A stretch of 64,000 nt of DNA from Arthrobacter sp. 24S4-2 (lineage in GTDB: Bacteria > Actinomycetota > Actinomycetes > Actinomycetales > Micrococcaceae): positions 3,286,001 to 3,350,000 of the forward strand of contig NZ_CP040018.1 of the NCBI RefSeq assembly GCF_005280255.1. The letters run 5' to 3'. The stretch's first letter is position 1, and the number at the start of each line of letters is the position of its first letter. The notes below the pieces were generated by a model that worked only from the letters and a program-made list of their open reading frames with translations, was not told the DNA's origin and did not search any database. Position numbers and translations under genes: made by a program. This document shows, one piece after another, positions 33,994-42,437 of the stretch.

Positions 33994-34000
33994 AAAGAAC

Positions 34001-34201
34001 CTCTCCCGATGCCTGCGAGGTTAGCTGTCGGATTCGGATGGGAGGCACCCGGCCGCAGCGGCTCCCGCGTGCGCGGAAATCGTGCGGCTTCACCCCGTGG
34101 ACCCGCGCGAAGCACGGATCAAAGTGGTTTCCCCGTCCCTGCCGGCTGGTTGTGATCGGATCCCGGTCGGCGGCAGGGTTAGGCAGTCCTCCCGGAAGCG
34201 C
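34001..34201 (-). promoter_or_regulatory. c-di-AMP riboswitch (ydaO-yuaA type)
   Basis: The minus-strand leader of the NlpC/P60 gene has the conserved ydaO-yuaA segments in order: GACTGCCTAACCCTGCCGCC (5' side), GGGGTGAAGCCGCACG in the middle, GGGAGCCGCTGCGGCC, and the 3' side AATCCGACAGCTAACCTCGC followed by AGGCATCGGGAGAGG. In actinobacteria this class sits upstream of NlpC/P60 and Rpf-type wall hydrolases. The 3' end contains the ribosome-binding site, so control could act on translation or by attenuation. Ends are approximate. Confidence 0.9.
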
Positions 34202-34418
34202 CCGTATCGGAGATAACAGGCACCGTTCCACCGTACGTGCGCGACTACGCGATGTCACATTCAGGTAACGCCAGCGGACGGGCGCAGGCCGAAATGCAGG
34301 TAGTGAGGCGTTTGGTACTTGGATTCTCCGCCTGTCAAATGGAGTGTTTTGCATTGGCACCGCGGGGCGTAGTCTACGTGCATGTTCTTGCGGGGGGACT
34401 TACACGCTTGGAGGAATC

Positions 34419-35915
34419 ATGCGCTGGTCCACCCACCCTGCCCGCAGCCAAGGACGGCATTTGGCGGACCCCCCGGAGCCTGCACCTGACCGCAAACACG
34501 GCCGGCGCTGGGCTGCCGTGGTGGGCGTGCTTCTGCTCGCGGCCAGCGCCATTGCTGTCGCCGCCGTCCCATCGAAAGCTGCCGGGCCCACGATCGTGAG
34601 CCTCACCTTCGACGACGGCATCGGCAGCCAGTTCGCCGCCGCGCAGGTGCTGAAAGCCCGCGGACTGGTGGGGACTTTTTTCATCACAACCTCCTTCATA
34701 GACGCGTCGGGGTTCCTTACCCAGGCGAATCTGAAGACGCTGGCCGCAGACGGCAACGAGATCGGCGGTCACACCGTCACTCATCCGGACCTGACTACGC
34801 TCACCGCCGCCGCCGCGCGCGCCGAGGTCTGTAACGGCAAGACGACGCTGGAAGGCTGGGGCTACCAGGTCAGCAACTTTGCGTACCCGTTCGCTGCAGA
34901 GAATGCGACTGCCCAGTCTGCCGTCCGGGACTGCGGCTTCGCCAGTGCCCGTGGACTGGGCGACCTGCGCTCGCCGGCCAGCTGCGCCGCATGCCCCGTT
35001 GCGGAGTCGCTGCCGCCGGCAAATCCGATGGTCACCAAGGCTCCGGACCAGGTGGACAGCACGTGGACACTGGCGGATCTTCAGGCCCGTGTGACGGATG
35101 CAGAGACCACCGGCGGATGGGTGCAGCTGACTTTCCATGAAATCAATGTGGGCACGGATCCGACACTGTCCATCACCCCCGTTCTCTTCGACTCGTTCGT
35201 CACCTGGCTGGCCGCACGGACCGCAAACGGGACGACGTCGGTCCGGACAGTGGCGCAGGCATTGGGCCAGTCCCCGGCTCCCTCACCGTCGCCGTCACCC
35301 TCACCGTCGCCGTCACCCTCTCCGTCGCCGTCGAGCCCGTTTGGCGATGTTCCCGCCAACGCACAGTTCTTCACGGAGATCAGCTGGCTTTCGGCACAGG
35401 GCATTTCCACCGGATGGCTTGAGGCGAACGGTACGCGCACCTACCGTCCGGTCCTGGCCGTCAACCGTGATGCCATGGCGGCCTTTATGTACCGGCTCGC
35501 CGGGAGCCCCGCGTTCACAGCGCCGGCCGTCTCCCCGTTCCGCGATGTGACGCCGCAGACGCAGTTCTACAAGGAAATCACCTGGCTGGCCGCCCAGGGC
35601 ATTTCCACCGGCTGGGACGAAGGGAACGGCGTCAGATCGTACCGGCCCCTGCAGCCCGTGAACAGGGACGCAATGGCAGCGTTCATGTACCGCTATGCCG
35701 GAAGCCCCGCTTACACCGCCCCGGGGTCATCACCCTTCACGGATGTGGCACCACAAACCCAGTTCTACAAGGAGATCAACTGGCTCGCGTCAACAAACAT
35801 CTCCACCGGCTGGGTCGAAAGCAACGGCACCACGACGTTCCGCCCGGTCCAGCCCGTCAACAGGGACGCCATGGCGGCCTTCATGTACCGCTACAACACC
35901 TCCTTTCCGCGGTAA
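34419..35915 (+). CDS. Secreted polysaccharide deacetylase with three SLH-like repeats
   Basis: A 498-residue secreted protein. A signal anchor (RRWAAVVGVLLLAASAIAVA, about 28-50) is followed by a NodB deacetylase domain (about 55-285): motif 1 LTFDDGIGSQ, motif 2 GGHTVTHPD, and motif 5 LTFHEIN. A Pro-Ser linker then leads to three repeats of about 65 residues, each with the pattern FxDVxxxxxFxxEIxWL, GIST, GW, and a VNRDAMAAFMYR end. Such repeats are often seen in Arthrobacter surface proteins and resemble SLH domains. It would deacetylate peptidoglycan or another glycan at the surface. ATG 34419 has GGAGG 5 bp upstream. It is divergent from the NlpC/P60 gene. Confidence 0.9.
   Translation: MRWSTHPARSQGRHLADPPEPAPDRKHGRRWAAVVGVLLLAASAIAVAAVPSKAAGPTIVSLTFDDGIGSQFAAAQVLKARGLVGTFFITTSFIDASGFLTQANLKTLAADGNEIGGHTVTHPDLTTLTAAAARAEVCNGKTTLEGWGYQVSNFAYPFAAENATAQSAVRDCGFASARGLGDLRSPASCAACPVAESLPPANPMVTKAPDQVDSTWTLADLQARVTDAETTGGWVQLTFHEINVGTDPTLSITPVLFDSFVTWLAARTANGTTSVRTVAQALGQSPAPSPSPSPSPSPSPSPSPSSPFGDVPANAQFFTEISWLSAQGISTGWLEANGTRTYRPVLAVNRDAMAAFMYRLAGSPAFTAPAVSPFRDVTPQTQFYKEITWLAAQGISTGWDEGNGVRSYRPLQPVNRDAMAAFMYRYAGSPAYTAPGSSPFTDVAPQTQFYKEINWLASTNISTGWVESNGTTTFRPVQPVNRDAMAAFMYRYNTSFPR
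35281..35335 (+). repeat. Pro-Ser-coding short tandem repeat in the deacetylase gene
   Basis: About 55 bp of CC(C/G)TC(A/G) repeats (a 6-bp unit, also readable as 18 bp) encoding a (Pro-Ser)n linker between the deacetylase domain and the surface repeats. Slippage could change linker length. Confidence 0.8.
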
Positions 35916-35940
35916 CAACACCCTGGAGCGGAACCCCTAG

Positions 35941-36195
35941 ATGAAGAACTACTGCGTGGCCATTTGCCAGCTGAGCGATCAGCCGCAGGAGGATTTCGAC
36001 GTCAATACGGAACTATTGATCCTTGAGGGCAGGGAGCTCCATGTTGCAACGTGGGATGCCGAGCCGCGGGACGGGGGCTTCGACGATTTGGTCCTCAATG
36101 ACCGCGTCAGTGCCCTCGGGTTCATGGTGGTCACCGACTGGGCGTTCCTGGAAGGCAAGGCGTACGCGGTGGTGGAACGGCGGGCCGGCGGCTAG
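35941..36195 (+). CDS. Small hypothetical protein
   Basis: An 84-residue soluble protein of unknown function. It is acidic overall with predicted alternating strands and helices (YCVAICQLSDQPQEDFDVNT, SALGFMVVTDWAFLEGKAYA). ATG 35941 lies 25 bp after the deacetylase stop with only a distant GGAGCGG, so the start and co-transcription are uncertain. Its stop overlaps the stop of the converging AlkD-like gene by 4 bp. Confidence 0.6.
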   Translation: MKNYCVAICQLSDQPQEDFDVNTELLILEGRELHVATWDAEPRDGGFDDLVLNDRVSALGFMVVTDWAFLEGKAYAVVERRAGG

Positions 36196-36695
36196 CGCCG
36201 CTGGTGCCGCGGGCCGTCCGGCCGCGAAAGCCAGGCAGCGCGCCGCAGCGACGCGTTGGGGTCGTGCGCCCAGCGGTCCAGGACAGCTTCCGCCCGTAAC
36301 CGGGGCTGCCCTTCGAGGGCGGCGATCAGCGGGGCAACGACGTCGACGGCAAGCGGGTGCACCAGCTCAGCCAGCCCCGACTCCCGCACAAAGCCCTCGA
36401 TCCGGGTCAGGTCGGAGTTGCTGAGCAGGGCAACGCGGGACTGCAGCAGCACCACCGCAGCCAGGCGGCGCTCAAAGACGGGCACGGCCCAGAGCTCAGT
36501 GCTGAGGGCAGTGATGTCATCATGGGCGAGGTCCCGGTGACGGCGCAGCATGTCCCGGACGGTCCCGCGCACCGCCCCCACAGAAGCGCCGTAGTACTCG
36601 AGCCCGGTGCCCAGCCGCGCCTGGGCCTCTTCCGCCCGCAGCCACGATCCCTCGCGCTGCAGCGAGGCATCCACGAAGTCACAGGCATCGGTCAC
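36192..36695 (-). CDS. AlkD-like DNA alkylation repair protein, C-terminally short
   Basis: A 167-residue all-helical protein resembling AlkD-type DNA glycosylases with HEAT-like repeats (GASVGAVRGTVRDMLRRH, TALSTELWAVPVFERRLAAV). Proteins of this type are usually about 210-240 residues. Here the protein stops soon after DPNASLRRAAWLSRP, so the last helices, including those that help hold the DNA, appear missing. The stop overlaps the neighbouring gene by 4 bp. Start GTG 36695 (VTDACDFVDAS) is chosen by homologous N-termini; the frame is open upstream. Activity is doubtful. Confidence 0.65.
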   Translation of the reverse strand: MTDACDFVDASLQREGSWLRAEEAQARLGTGLEYYGASVGAVRGTVRDMLRRHRDLAHDDITALSTELWAVPVFERRLAAVVLLQSRVALLSNSDLTRIEGFVRESGLAELVHPLAVDVVAPLIAALEGQPRLRAEAVLDRWAHDPNASLRRAAWLSRPDGPRHQRR

Positions 36696-36902
36696 CCGAC
36701 TATTCTGTCCCAACGGGGCAAGGTCGACCTGCAGGTGCGTTGCCGGCGAGCGCAGGTGCGGGCGCCCTAACCGGATAGCGAGAAGCCGCCGCGGACAAAC
36801 CGGCCCCTGAAGGAATCCGCACGGTGACGTGTATCCAGGGACATGAGATCCTGCCCGGAGGAACAACCTGCGACCACGGCCATCCCGCGGGATGATTGGG
36901 GC

Positions 36903-37826
36903 ATGCGTGAATTGGTTGTCCTCGGTACCGCCTCACAGGTGCCGACGAGGAAGCGGAACCACAACGGCTACCTGCTACTTTGGGACGGTGAAGGCCTGCT
37001 CTTCGATCCCGGCGAGGGCACGCAGCGGCAGATGATCCACGCCCGCGCCGCCGCCAGCCGGATCACGCGGATCTGCCTGACGCATGTCCACGGCGACCAC
37101 TGCTTCGGTCTTCCCGGCGTGCTGTCGCGCATGGCGCTGGATGGGGTGCCGCATCCGGTGCACCTGCACTTTCCGGCTTCCGGCGGGGAGGTGGTCCGGG
37201 CTCTCGTCTCCGTCGCCTCCCCCGGCCTTGACCTGCGGCTTCACCCGCACGGCTCTGCCGGGCTGATCGCACCGGGCCTGGCGGTAAGGCCCCTTCGGCA
37301 CCGGATCGAGACCTACGGCTACCGGCTTGTCGAGCCGGACGGCCGCACCCTCCTGTCTGACCGGCTCGCGGCCGCCGGGATCACGGGGCCGGACATTGCG
37401 CGGCTGCAGCAGGAGGGAAGGCTGGGAAGTGTCCGTTTGGATGATGTAAGCGTTCCGCGGCGCGGGCAGAGTTTCGCCTTCGTCATGGATACGGCGCCAT
37501 GCACCGGCGCCGAGGCGCTCGCCGACGGCGTGGACGTCCTCGTGGCGGAGTCAACGTTCAGCAATGACGACGCCGGCCTGGCCGCCCGGTACCTTCACCT
37601 CACCGCCGGGCAAGCGGGCACCCTGGCGTCCGCCGCCGGAGCCGGAACGCTTGTTCTCACGCATTTCTCCTCACGCTACAGCGACGTCGCTGTGCTCGCC
37701 GGTCAGGCACGGGACCGTGCCGGGTCGGCGGCCGTGGTGGCAGCGGAGGACCTGGACAGGATTGCCCTGCCGAAGCGGAACCGGGATGGGGCCTTACCTG
37801 GTGCCGTTTCGGCCCTCAGTAGATGA
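36903..37826 (+). CDS. rnz: Ribonuclease Z-like metallo-beta-lactamase-fold hydrolase
   Basis: A 307-residue MBL-fold enzyme of the RNase Z family, which matures tRNA 3' ends. The zinc motif is LTHVHGDHCFGLPG (HxHxDH-like), with the later Asp in FVMDTAPCTGA and His in LTHFSSRY. The N-terminus RELVVLGTASQVPTRKRNHN fits RNase Z. The exosite arm is compact. ATG 36903 is preferred to an upstream in-frame start that lies in the AlkD-like promoter region. Its 3' end overlaps the converging CPBP gene by about 11 bp. Confidence 0.88.
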   Translation: MRELVVLGTASQVPTRKRNHNGYLLLWDGEGLLFDPGEGTQRQMIHARAAASRITRICLTHVHGDHCFGLPGVLSRMALDGVPHPVHLHFPASGGEVVRALVSVASPGLDLRLHPHGSAGLIAPGLAVRPLRHRIETYGYRLVEPDGRTLLSDRLAAAGITGPDIARLQQEGRLGSVRLDDVSVPRRGQSFAFVMDTAPCTGAEALADGVDVLVAESTFSNDDAGLAARYLHLTAGQAGTLASAAGAGTLVLTHFSSRYSDVAVLAGQARDRAGSAAVVAAEDLDRIALPKRNRDGALPGAVSALSR

Positions 37827-38640
37827 AGATGTCGAACCAGTCCCGGTTGTGGGCGTGGAGAAGCACCAGGAACAGCACGAAGTCGAAGAGCAGGTGGACG
37901 GACACGATGTAGGAAAGGGATTTCGTCCGCGTGAAGATGATTGCCTGGACGAGGGCGAAGGGAAAGATGAACGCGGGCGCCCAGGCGTGGAAGCCCAGTT
38001 CCCAGAGGAACGAGGTGAATAGGACTGCCTGCAGCACGCTGGCCTGGGCAACGGGCAGATGCCGGCGCAGGAGTATGAAAATGGTGCAGATGAAAAACAG
38101 CTCGTCCCAGATCCCCAGTACGTTGGTGCCCAGGAAGAGGCGGAAGATTCCTTCCGGGTCCGAAACCGCGGGCCAGTTCCGGTAAACGGCGGTATTGACC
38201 ATGTACCCAGGGAGCAGCGCGTAACCCATGATGACCACCGCCACCAGATACCACTTCTCAGTCCGCGTCCACCGGTGTCCGGTCAGCACCGGAAACCTGA
38301 CCGCGTGGTCCTTGAAGACAAATCGCGAAACCGAGTAGGGAATCCCCACGGCCAGGACCATGGCCGACCCCATCACGAACATGTGCTCTGTGCTGATGTC
38401 GGTGGAGATCGGAACTAGGCTGATCGCAACAAGCCCGGCCGCGATGAGGCCCAGGTCGCGCAGGAGCGCCTGGTCGATAAGCCCCGCCGCCCCCAGCGCC
38501 ACCACCAGCAGGCCATAGCCAGCGATGGCCTGCTCGAGGACAAACAGGACAAAGCCCGACATCGACACAGCCGCCGCAGGAAGGAGCTTCAGCGACGTCC
38601 CGTTGCGGACGCCGGTTCGGGCCCAGGGGCTCACACTCAC
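37816..38640 (-). CDS. CPBP/ABI-like intramembrane protein with degenerate motif
   Basis: A 274-residue protein with about eight membrane segments. It resembles CPBP (CAAX protease/bacteriocin-processing, ABI) proteins: motif 1 region LGIWDELFFICTIFILLRRH, motif 2 FxxxH-like ELGFHAW, and motif 3 VHLLFDFV (HxxxD). Motif 1 is normally EExxxR, but here it is DELFFI, so proteolytic activity is uncertain. GTG 38640 overlaps the DLH stop by 4 bp, so the two genes are coupled. The longer open frame upstream is only a shadow of the DLH gene. Confidence 0.65.
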   Translation of the reverse strand: MSVSPWARTGVRNGTSLKLLPAAAVSMSGFVLFVLEQAIAGYGLLVVALGAAGLIDQALLRDLGLIAAGLVAISLVPISTDISTEHMFVMGSAMVLAVGIPYSVSRFVFKDHAVRFPVLTGHRWTRTEKWYLVAVVIMGYALLPGYMVNTAVYRNWPAVSDPEGIFRLFLGTNVLGIWDELFFICTIFILLRRHLPVAQASVLQAVLFTSFLWELGFHAWAPAFIFPFALVQAIIFTRTKSLSYIVSVHLLFDFVLFLVLLHAHNRDWFDIFIY

Positions 38641-39194
38641 ACGTACTTCCCGAACCACGAAAGCGTGTCGTTCCAGGCGGCAGTCGCTTGCGCCTCGTTG
38701 TACCGGTCGCCCGTGTCGTTGTGGAATGCATGGTCGACGCCGGGGTACACGGTGAGCTCGTGGCGGACCCCGGTGGCGGTCAGGGCGTCCCGGAGGGCCG
38801 GCAGGGCGCCGGTGATCCGGTTGTCCAGTTCGGCGTAGATGCCAAGGACCGCGGCCTTGATGCCCGGAACCTTCTCCAGGTCCGGCGCGGGTCCGTAGAA
38901 TGCCGAGGTTGCCTTCAGCCCGGCCAGTGCCAGGGCTGCATAGCCGGCTTTGGCGAAGCGGCGGGCGACGTCCTTGATATGCGGCGTGAGCCCGCGGTTC
39001 TCGTGGCAGACCAGCACGGCTGGTCCGGCTTCGCCACCCTCCGGCCGGGCGAGGTACGCAGCCGCCGCTGCAGTCATGCTGCCTGTAATGAAGGCCACCC
39101 GGCGGGTGAACGTGTGCTGGCTCATGGTTCCGGCACGGTAATCGTCGAAGAATTCCTCGATCAGGTACTTTTCGTACTTGCCAAGCTGGATCAT
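38637..39194 (-). CDS. Dienelactone-hydrolase-family protein lacking the nucleophile region
   Basis: A 185-residue protein clearly of the DLH family by its ends: N-terminal EYRAG/TFTRRVAFITGSM with a twin-Arg-like start, YLARPEGG..PAVLVCHENRGL, and C-terminal LTVYPGVDHAFHND (catalytic His) plus YNEAQATAAWNDTLSWFGKY. Full-length relatives are about 280-300 residues. Here ITGSMTAAAAA runs straight into YLARPEGG, and YAALALA straight into GLKATSAFYGP. The second gap removes the G-x-C-x-G nucleophile elbow, so the enzyme should be inactive. It is coupled to the CPBP-like gene. Confidence 0.8.
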   Translation of the reverse strand: MIQLGKYEKYLIEEFFDDYRAGTMSQHTFTRRVAFITGSMTAAAAAYLARPEGGEAGPAVLVCHENRGLTPHIKDVARRFAKAGYAALALAGLKATSAFYGPAPDLEKVPGIKAAVLGIYAELDNRITGALPALRDALTATGVRHELTVYPGVDHAFHNDTGDRYNEAQATAAWNDTLSWFGKYV

Positions 39195-39265
39195 GGGGAC
39201 CTCCTGCGCTTGCCGAATATCCTCCTCCGAGGTCCACCATCGGGCAAGGGCCGTGTGGCCATGCC

Positions 39266-40051
39266 TCAGAAAGGGTTCAACAGCCTGTCCACAAACTGCC
39301 GGGTGCGGTCCTCGCGCGGGTCACGCAACACGGTGTCGGGGTGGCCGCGTTCGACCACGACCCCGCCGTCCATGAAGATGACTTCGTCGGCTACCTGCCG
39401 GGCAAACGCCAGCTCATGGGTCACCACCACCATGGTCCAGCCTTCATCGGCCAGCTCCTTGATGACCGTCAGGACGTCGCCCACCAGTTCGGGGTCCAAG
39501 GCCGACGTCGGTTCGTCAAAAAGCAGAAGCTGCGGACGCAGGGCCAGTGCACGCACGATGCCCACGCGCTGCTGCTGCCCGCCGGAGAGCTCGAACGGGT
39601 AGCTCTTCTCCTTGGCGGACAGCCCGACGCGGGCCAGCAGCTCTCTGGCCTCGGCGATGGCTTCGGCCTTGGGGCGTTTCTGCACCTGGACCGGGCCTTC
39701 GATGATGTTCTCCAGGACGGTTTTGTGCGGGAAGAGGTTGTAGTGCTGGAAAACCATGGCACTGCGGTCCCTCAGGGCTGACAGCTGCTTCTTGGACACC
39801 GGTGCGGAAAAGTCGACGGCGAGCTGACCGACAAAGTCCACAATGCCGGCGTCGGGCACTTCCAGTCCGTTGAGGCACCGCAGGACCGTCGTTTTGCCGG
39901 ACCCCGACGGCCCGATCAGGGCCACCACTTCGCCCCGGCGGACGTTAATGTCCACGGACTTCAGCACTTCATGGCTGCCGAAGGCCTTCCGCAGTTCGCT
40001 GACGGCCAGCAGCGCGGAGTCGTCCGGGAGCACAGCTTCAGTGGGCGACAT
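39266..40051 (-). CDS. Polar amino-acid ABC transporter ATPase
   Basis: A 261-residue ATPase of the polar amino-acid (HisP/GlnQ/TcyC) class. Walker A GPSGSGKTT, Q-loop MVFQHYNLFPHKTVLENI, signature LSGGQQQR, Walker B LLLFDEPTSALDPE and the switch His VVVTHE are all present. ATG 40051 overlaps the permease gene end by 14 bp; the frame is open further upstream into the permease. It is the last gene of the binding protein-permease-ATPase operon. Neighbouring proteins suggest L-cystine uptake. Confidence 0.93.
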   Translation of the reverse strand: MSPTEAVLPDDSALLAVSELRKAFGSHEVLKSVDINVRRGEVVALIGPSGSGKTTVLRCLNGLEVPDAGIVDFVGQLAVDFSAPVSKKQLSALRDRSAMVFQHYNLFPHKTVLENIIEGPVQVQKRPKAEAIAEARELLARVGLSAKEKSYPFELSGGQQQRVGIVRALALRPQLLLFDEPTSALDPELVGDVLTVIKELADEGWTMVVVTHELAFARQVADEVIFMDGGVVVERGHPDTVLRDPREDRTRQFVDRLLNPF

Positions 40052-40703
40052 AGCGGTCCAATCTCTTCTCAAGGACGGACTGGCCGCCGGCGAGGACCAT
40101 GCAGATGATCCAGTAGATGACGGCCGCCTCAAGATACAGCAGCATGAATTCCTGGCTGAAGGCCGCCACCTGCTGGGCCTGGCGGAAGAGCTCTGTGACC
40201 AGGATCAGGGAGGCCAGCGACGTGTCCTTGACCAGGCTGATGAAGGTGTTCGAGAGGGGCGGGACCGAGACCCGGGCAGCCTGCGGCAGGATGATCCTTA
40301 CCAGTGACTGGCGGCGGGACATGCCGATGGTGTGTCCGGCTTCCCACTGTCCCTTGGGAACGGACAGGATGGCCGCCCGGATGACTTCCGCGGCGTAGCC
40401 GCCGACATTGAGCGAGAAGGCAATGATGGCGCTGGGCCAGGGGCTGATGGTGATCCCGACCGAGGGAAGCCCGTAGAAGATGACGAACAGCTGGACCAGG
40501 AGCGGTGTGCCACGGATGACGGAAATGTACATCCGCGCAATGGCAGCGAAGACGGGATTCCGGCTCAGCCGCATCAGGGCAACCAACAGGGCCAGCAACA
40601 GGCCCAGGCCGAACGACGCCAGTGCCAGCGGGATCGTGCCGGTAATGGCGCCCATCACGATCGGCCCCAGTGAGCTCCCAACGAGTTCCCAGTTGATGGT
40701 CAT
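40038..40703 (-). CDS. Polar amino-acid ABC transporter permease
   Basis: A 221-residue HisM-type permease with about five membrane segments. The EAA loop EAGHTIGMSRRQSLVRIILP and the segment NTFISLVKDTSLASLILVTE are like those of TcyB/YecS cystine permeases. It overlaps the ATPase gene. A single permease gene suggests a homodimer. It takes substrate from the lipoprotein encoded just upstream. Confidence 0.92.
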   Translation of the reverse strand: MTINWELVGSSLGPIVMGAITGTIPLALASFGLGLLLALLVALMRLSRNPVFAAIARMYISVIRGTPLLVQLFVIFYGLPSVGITISPWPSAIIAFSLNVGGYAAEVIRAAILSVPKGQWEAGHTIGMSRRQSLVRIILPQAARVSVPPLSNTFISLVKDTSLASLILVTELFRQAQQVAAFSQEFMLLYLEAAVIYWIICMVLAGGQSVLEKRLDRYVAH

Positions 40704-40739
40704 GCTCGGCCGCTGCGTTCTCCCAAGGCGTCCACTCCG

Positions 40740-41564
40740 CTACTTCGTGACGTCGGCGTCGAAGTATTTCTGCGAAATCTTGGTCAGGGTGCCGTCGGCC
40801 TGCAGCTCGCTGAGGGCCTTGTTCACTGCCTCGGCCAGGCTCGATGATCCTTTACGGAAGGCGAAGGCACTCAACGACTTGTCCGTGGTCTCGGCGGCGA
40901 TCTTGATTCCGCTGTCCTTCTCGGTCTTTTGGTAGTCAAGGTAGGTCAGTTTGTCGTTGATCGTTGCGTCAACGCGCCCCTGCTTGAGCAGCGTTACCGC
41001 CTGCGCCCAGCCTTCCACCGCTTCCACATTGGCGCCGCTTTGCTGAGCCAGCTTGTACCAGTTGCTGGTCAGCGATTGCGCGGTGGTCTTGCCCTTGAGG
41101 CTGTCGAAGGAGCTGACACTGCTGTCGTCAGCCTTGGTGACAATGACGCCGGTGCTCACCGTGTACGGCTCCGAGAATTCGTACTTGGCCTTGCGTTCGT
41201 CGGTGATTGAGACCTGGTTGGCGACGACGTCGAACCTCTTGGCTTCAAGTCCGGCGAAGATGGCGTCGAACTGCGTTTCCTGGAAGGCCGGTTTGACGCC
41301 GAGCTTGCCGGCGACGGCGGTGACGATCTCGACGTCGTAGCCGGTCAGTTCGCCGCTGCCGTCGGCGTGGAACGAGAAGGGCTTGTAAGTGCCTTCCGTG
41401 CCGATCTTGAGTTGGCCTGCGCTCTTGACGTCACTGAGTGATGTGTCCGCGCCGCCGGCCGGTGCCGAACCCGACGGCGCCGGGGACCCGGACCCGCAGC
41501 CGGCCAGGGCGAGTGCTGCAGCTGCAATGACACCGATAGCGGAAAGACGTGCGCGCTTCATCAT
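40740..41564 (-). CDS. Amino-acid ABC transporter binding lipoprotein
   Basis: A 274-residue SBP_bac_3 lipoprotein. The lipobox LALAGC is near residue 21. The ligand domain starts GQLKIGTEGTYKPFSFHADG and contains ELTGYDVEIVTAVAGKLGVK, FDVVANQVSITDERKAKYEF and WYKLAQQSGANVEAVEGWAQ, like TcyA/FliY cystine-binding proteins. Ligand specificity is inferred from overall likeness. Two ATGs are next to each other, at 41564 and 41561; the first has AGG nearby. It is the first gene of the operon. Confidence 0.92.
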   Translation of the reverse strand: MMKRARLSAIGVIAAAALALAGCGSGSPAPSGSAPAGGADTSLSDVKSAGQLKIGTEGTYKPFSFHADGSGELTGYDVEIVTAVAGKLGVKPAFQETQFDAIFAGLEAKRFDVVANQVSITDERKAKYEFSEPYTVSTGVIVTKADDSSVSSFDSLKGKTTAQSLTSNWYKLAQQSGANVEAVEGWAQAVTLLKQGRVDATINDKLTYLDYQKTEKDSGIKIAAETTDKSLSAFAFRKGSSSLAEAVNKALSELQADGTLTKISQKYFDADVTK

Positions 41565-41741
41565 GAACCTTCGTCCTGTAGCCGGAAGGGTCCAGCCGGC
41601 TGCACTGCATGCCGGCAGGCCACTACCGACGATAGCAAGATCTCCCTCCGGCGAGAACAAACACACTTCCGTGTCCGGAGCGACCTGCAGCTTGTCGCGG
41701 CTGTGCGTCACATTGCCGATCCGGCGCGTTAGGCTCGTGCC

Positions 41742-42437
41742 ATGTTGCCCGATCGCTACCTTGCCGAGCTGGCCAGCGCCCTCGAAGGCCTCACGGCGCT
41801 CGCCCGCCAGCACGACGACGTGCTGTCCCGTTCCATACCGGCCTGCCCCGGCTGGACACTGGACCAGCTGTTCGGGCATCTCGGTTCGATAGAACGCTGG
41901 GCGGCCGCGGTGGTTCGTGGCGGCAACTACGTCGACGAACCGGCCCCTCCGGCCACGGGTGCAGCAGCCTGGTTCCTCGATGGCTCGGCGGCCTTCCTCA
42001 AGACGATGACGGCCCTCGACCCGCAGGCACCGTGCTGGAACTTCGGACCGCCGCCGCGCACGGCCGGTTTCTGGCTGCGTCGCCAGGCGCACGAACACGC
42101 AATCCACCTCATCGACGCCCGCCAGGCATCCGGTCTGGCGGCGCCGGACTTTGGAGCGGACTTCATGCTGGACGGCGTTGACGAGGTTCTGGCAATGTTC
42201 ACCCCGCGCCAGCTGCGGCTGGAGCGGATGCAGCAGCCGCAGCAGGCGGTGTCTTTCCACGTGCCCGGGGCAGGCAACTGGATAGTGGGGCCGGGACCCG
42301 CTGCGGCATCTATCACGGCGCCGTTGCCCGACATGTACCTCGGCCTGTGGGGCCGGTCCGGCCTCGAAGGCGCGGCGATCATCGAGGGTGACGCTGCCCT
42401 TGCCCTGCGCGTGCTCCGGGGTCCGCTCACTCCGTGA
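41742..42437 (+). CDS. Maleylpyruvate-isomerase-family mycothiol-dependent enzyme
   Basis: A 231-residue DinB/MDMPI-fold protein. The N-terminal four-helix bundle carries a His (LFGHLGSIERW) and the HEH pair (RRQAHEHAIHLID) that would bind a divalent metal. The C-terminal domain is the usual MDMPI_C region. Members use mycothiol for isomerisation or thiol transfer. It is divergent from the amino-acid ABC operon. The substrate is unknown. Confidence 0.85.
   Translation: MLPDRYLAELASALEGLTALARQHDDVLSRSIPACPGWTLDQLFGHLGSIERWAAAVVRGGNYVDEPAPPATGAAAWFLDGSAAFLKTMTALDPQAPCWNFGPPPRTAGFWLRRQAHEHAIHLIDARQASGLAAPDFGADFMLDGVDEVLAMFTPRQLRLERMQQPQQAVSFHVPGAGNWIVGPGPAAASITAPLPDMYLGLWGRSGLEGAAIIEGDAALALRVLRGPLTP

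Noticed and set aside
41565..41741. SAM or other sulfur riboswitch upstream of the cystine-type ABC operon
   Set aside because: None of the conserved SAM-I/IV core segments could be found in the leader.
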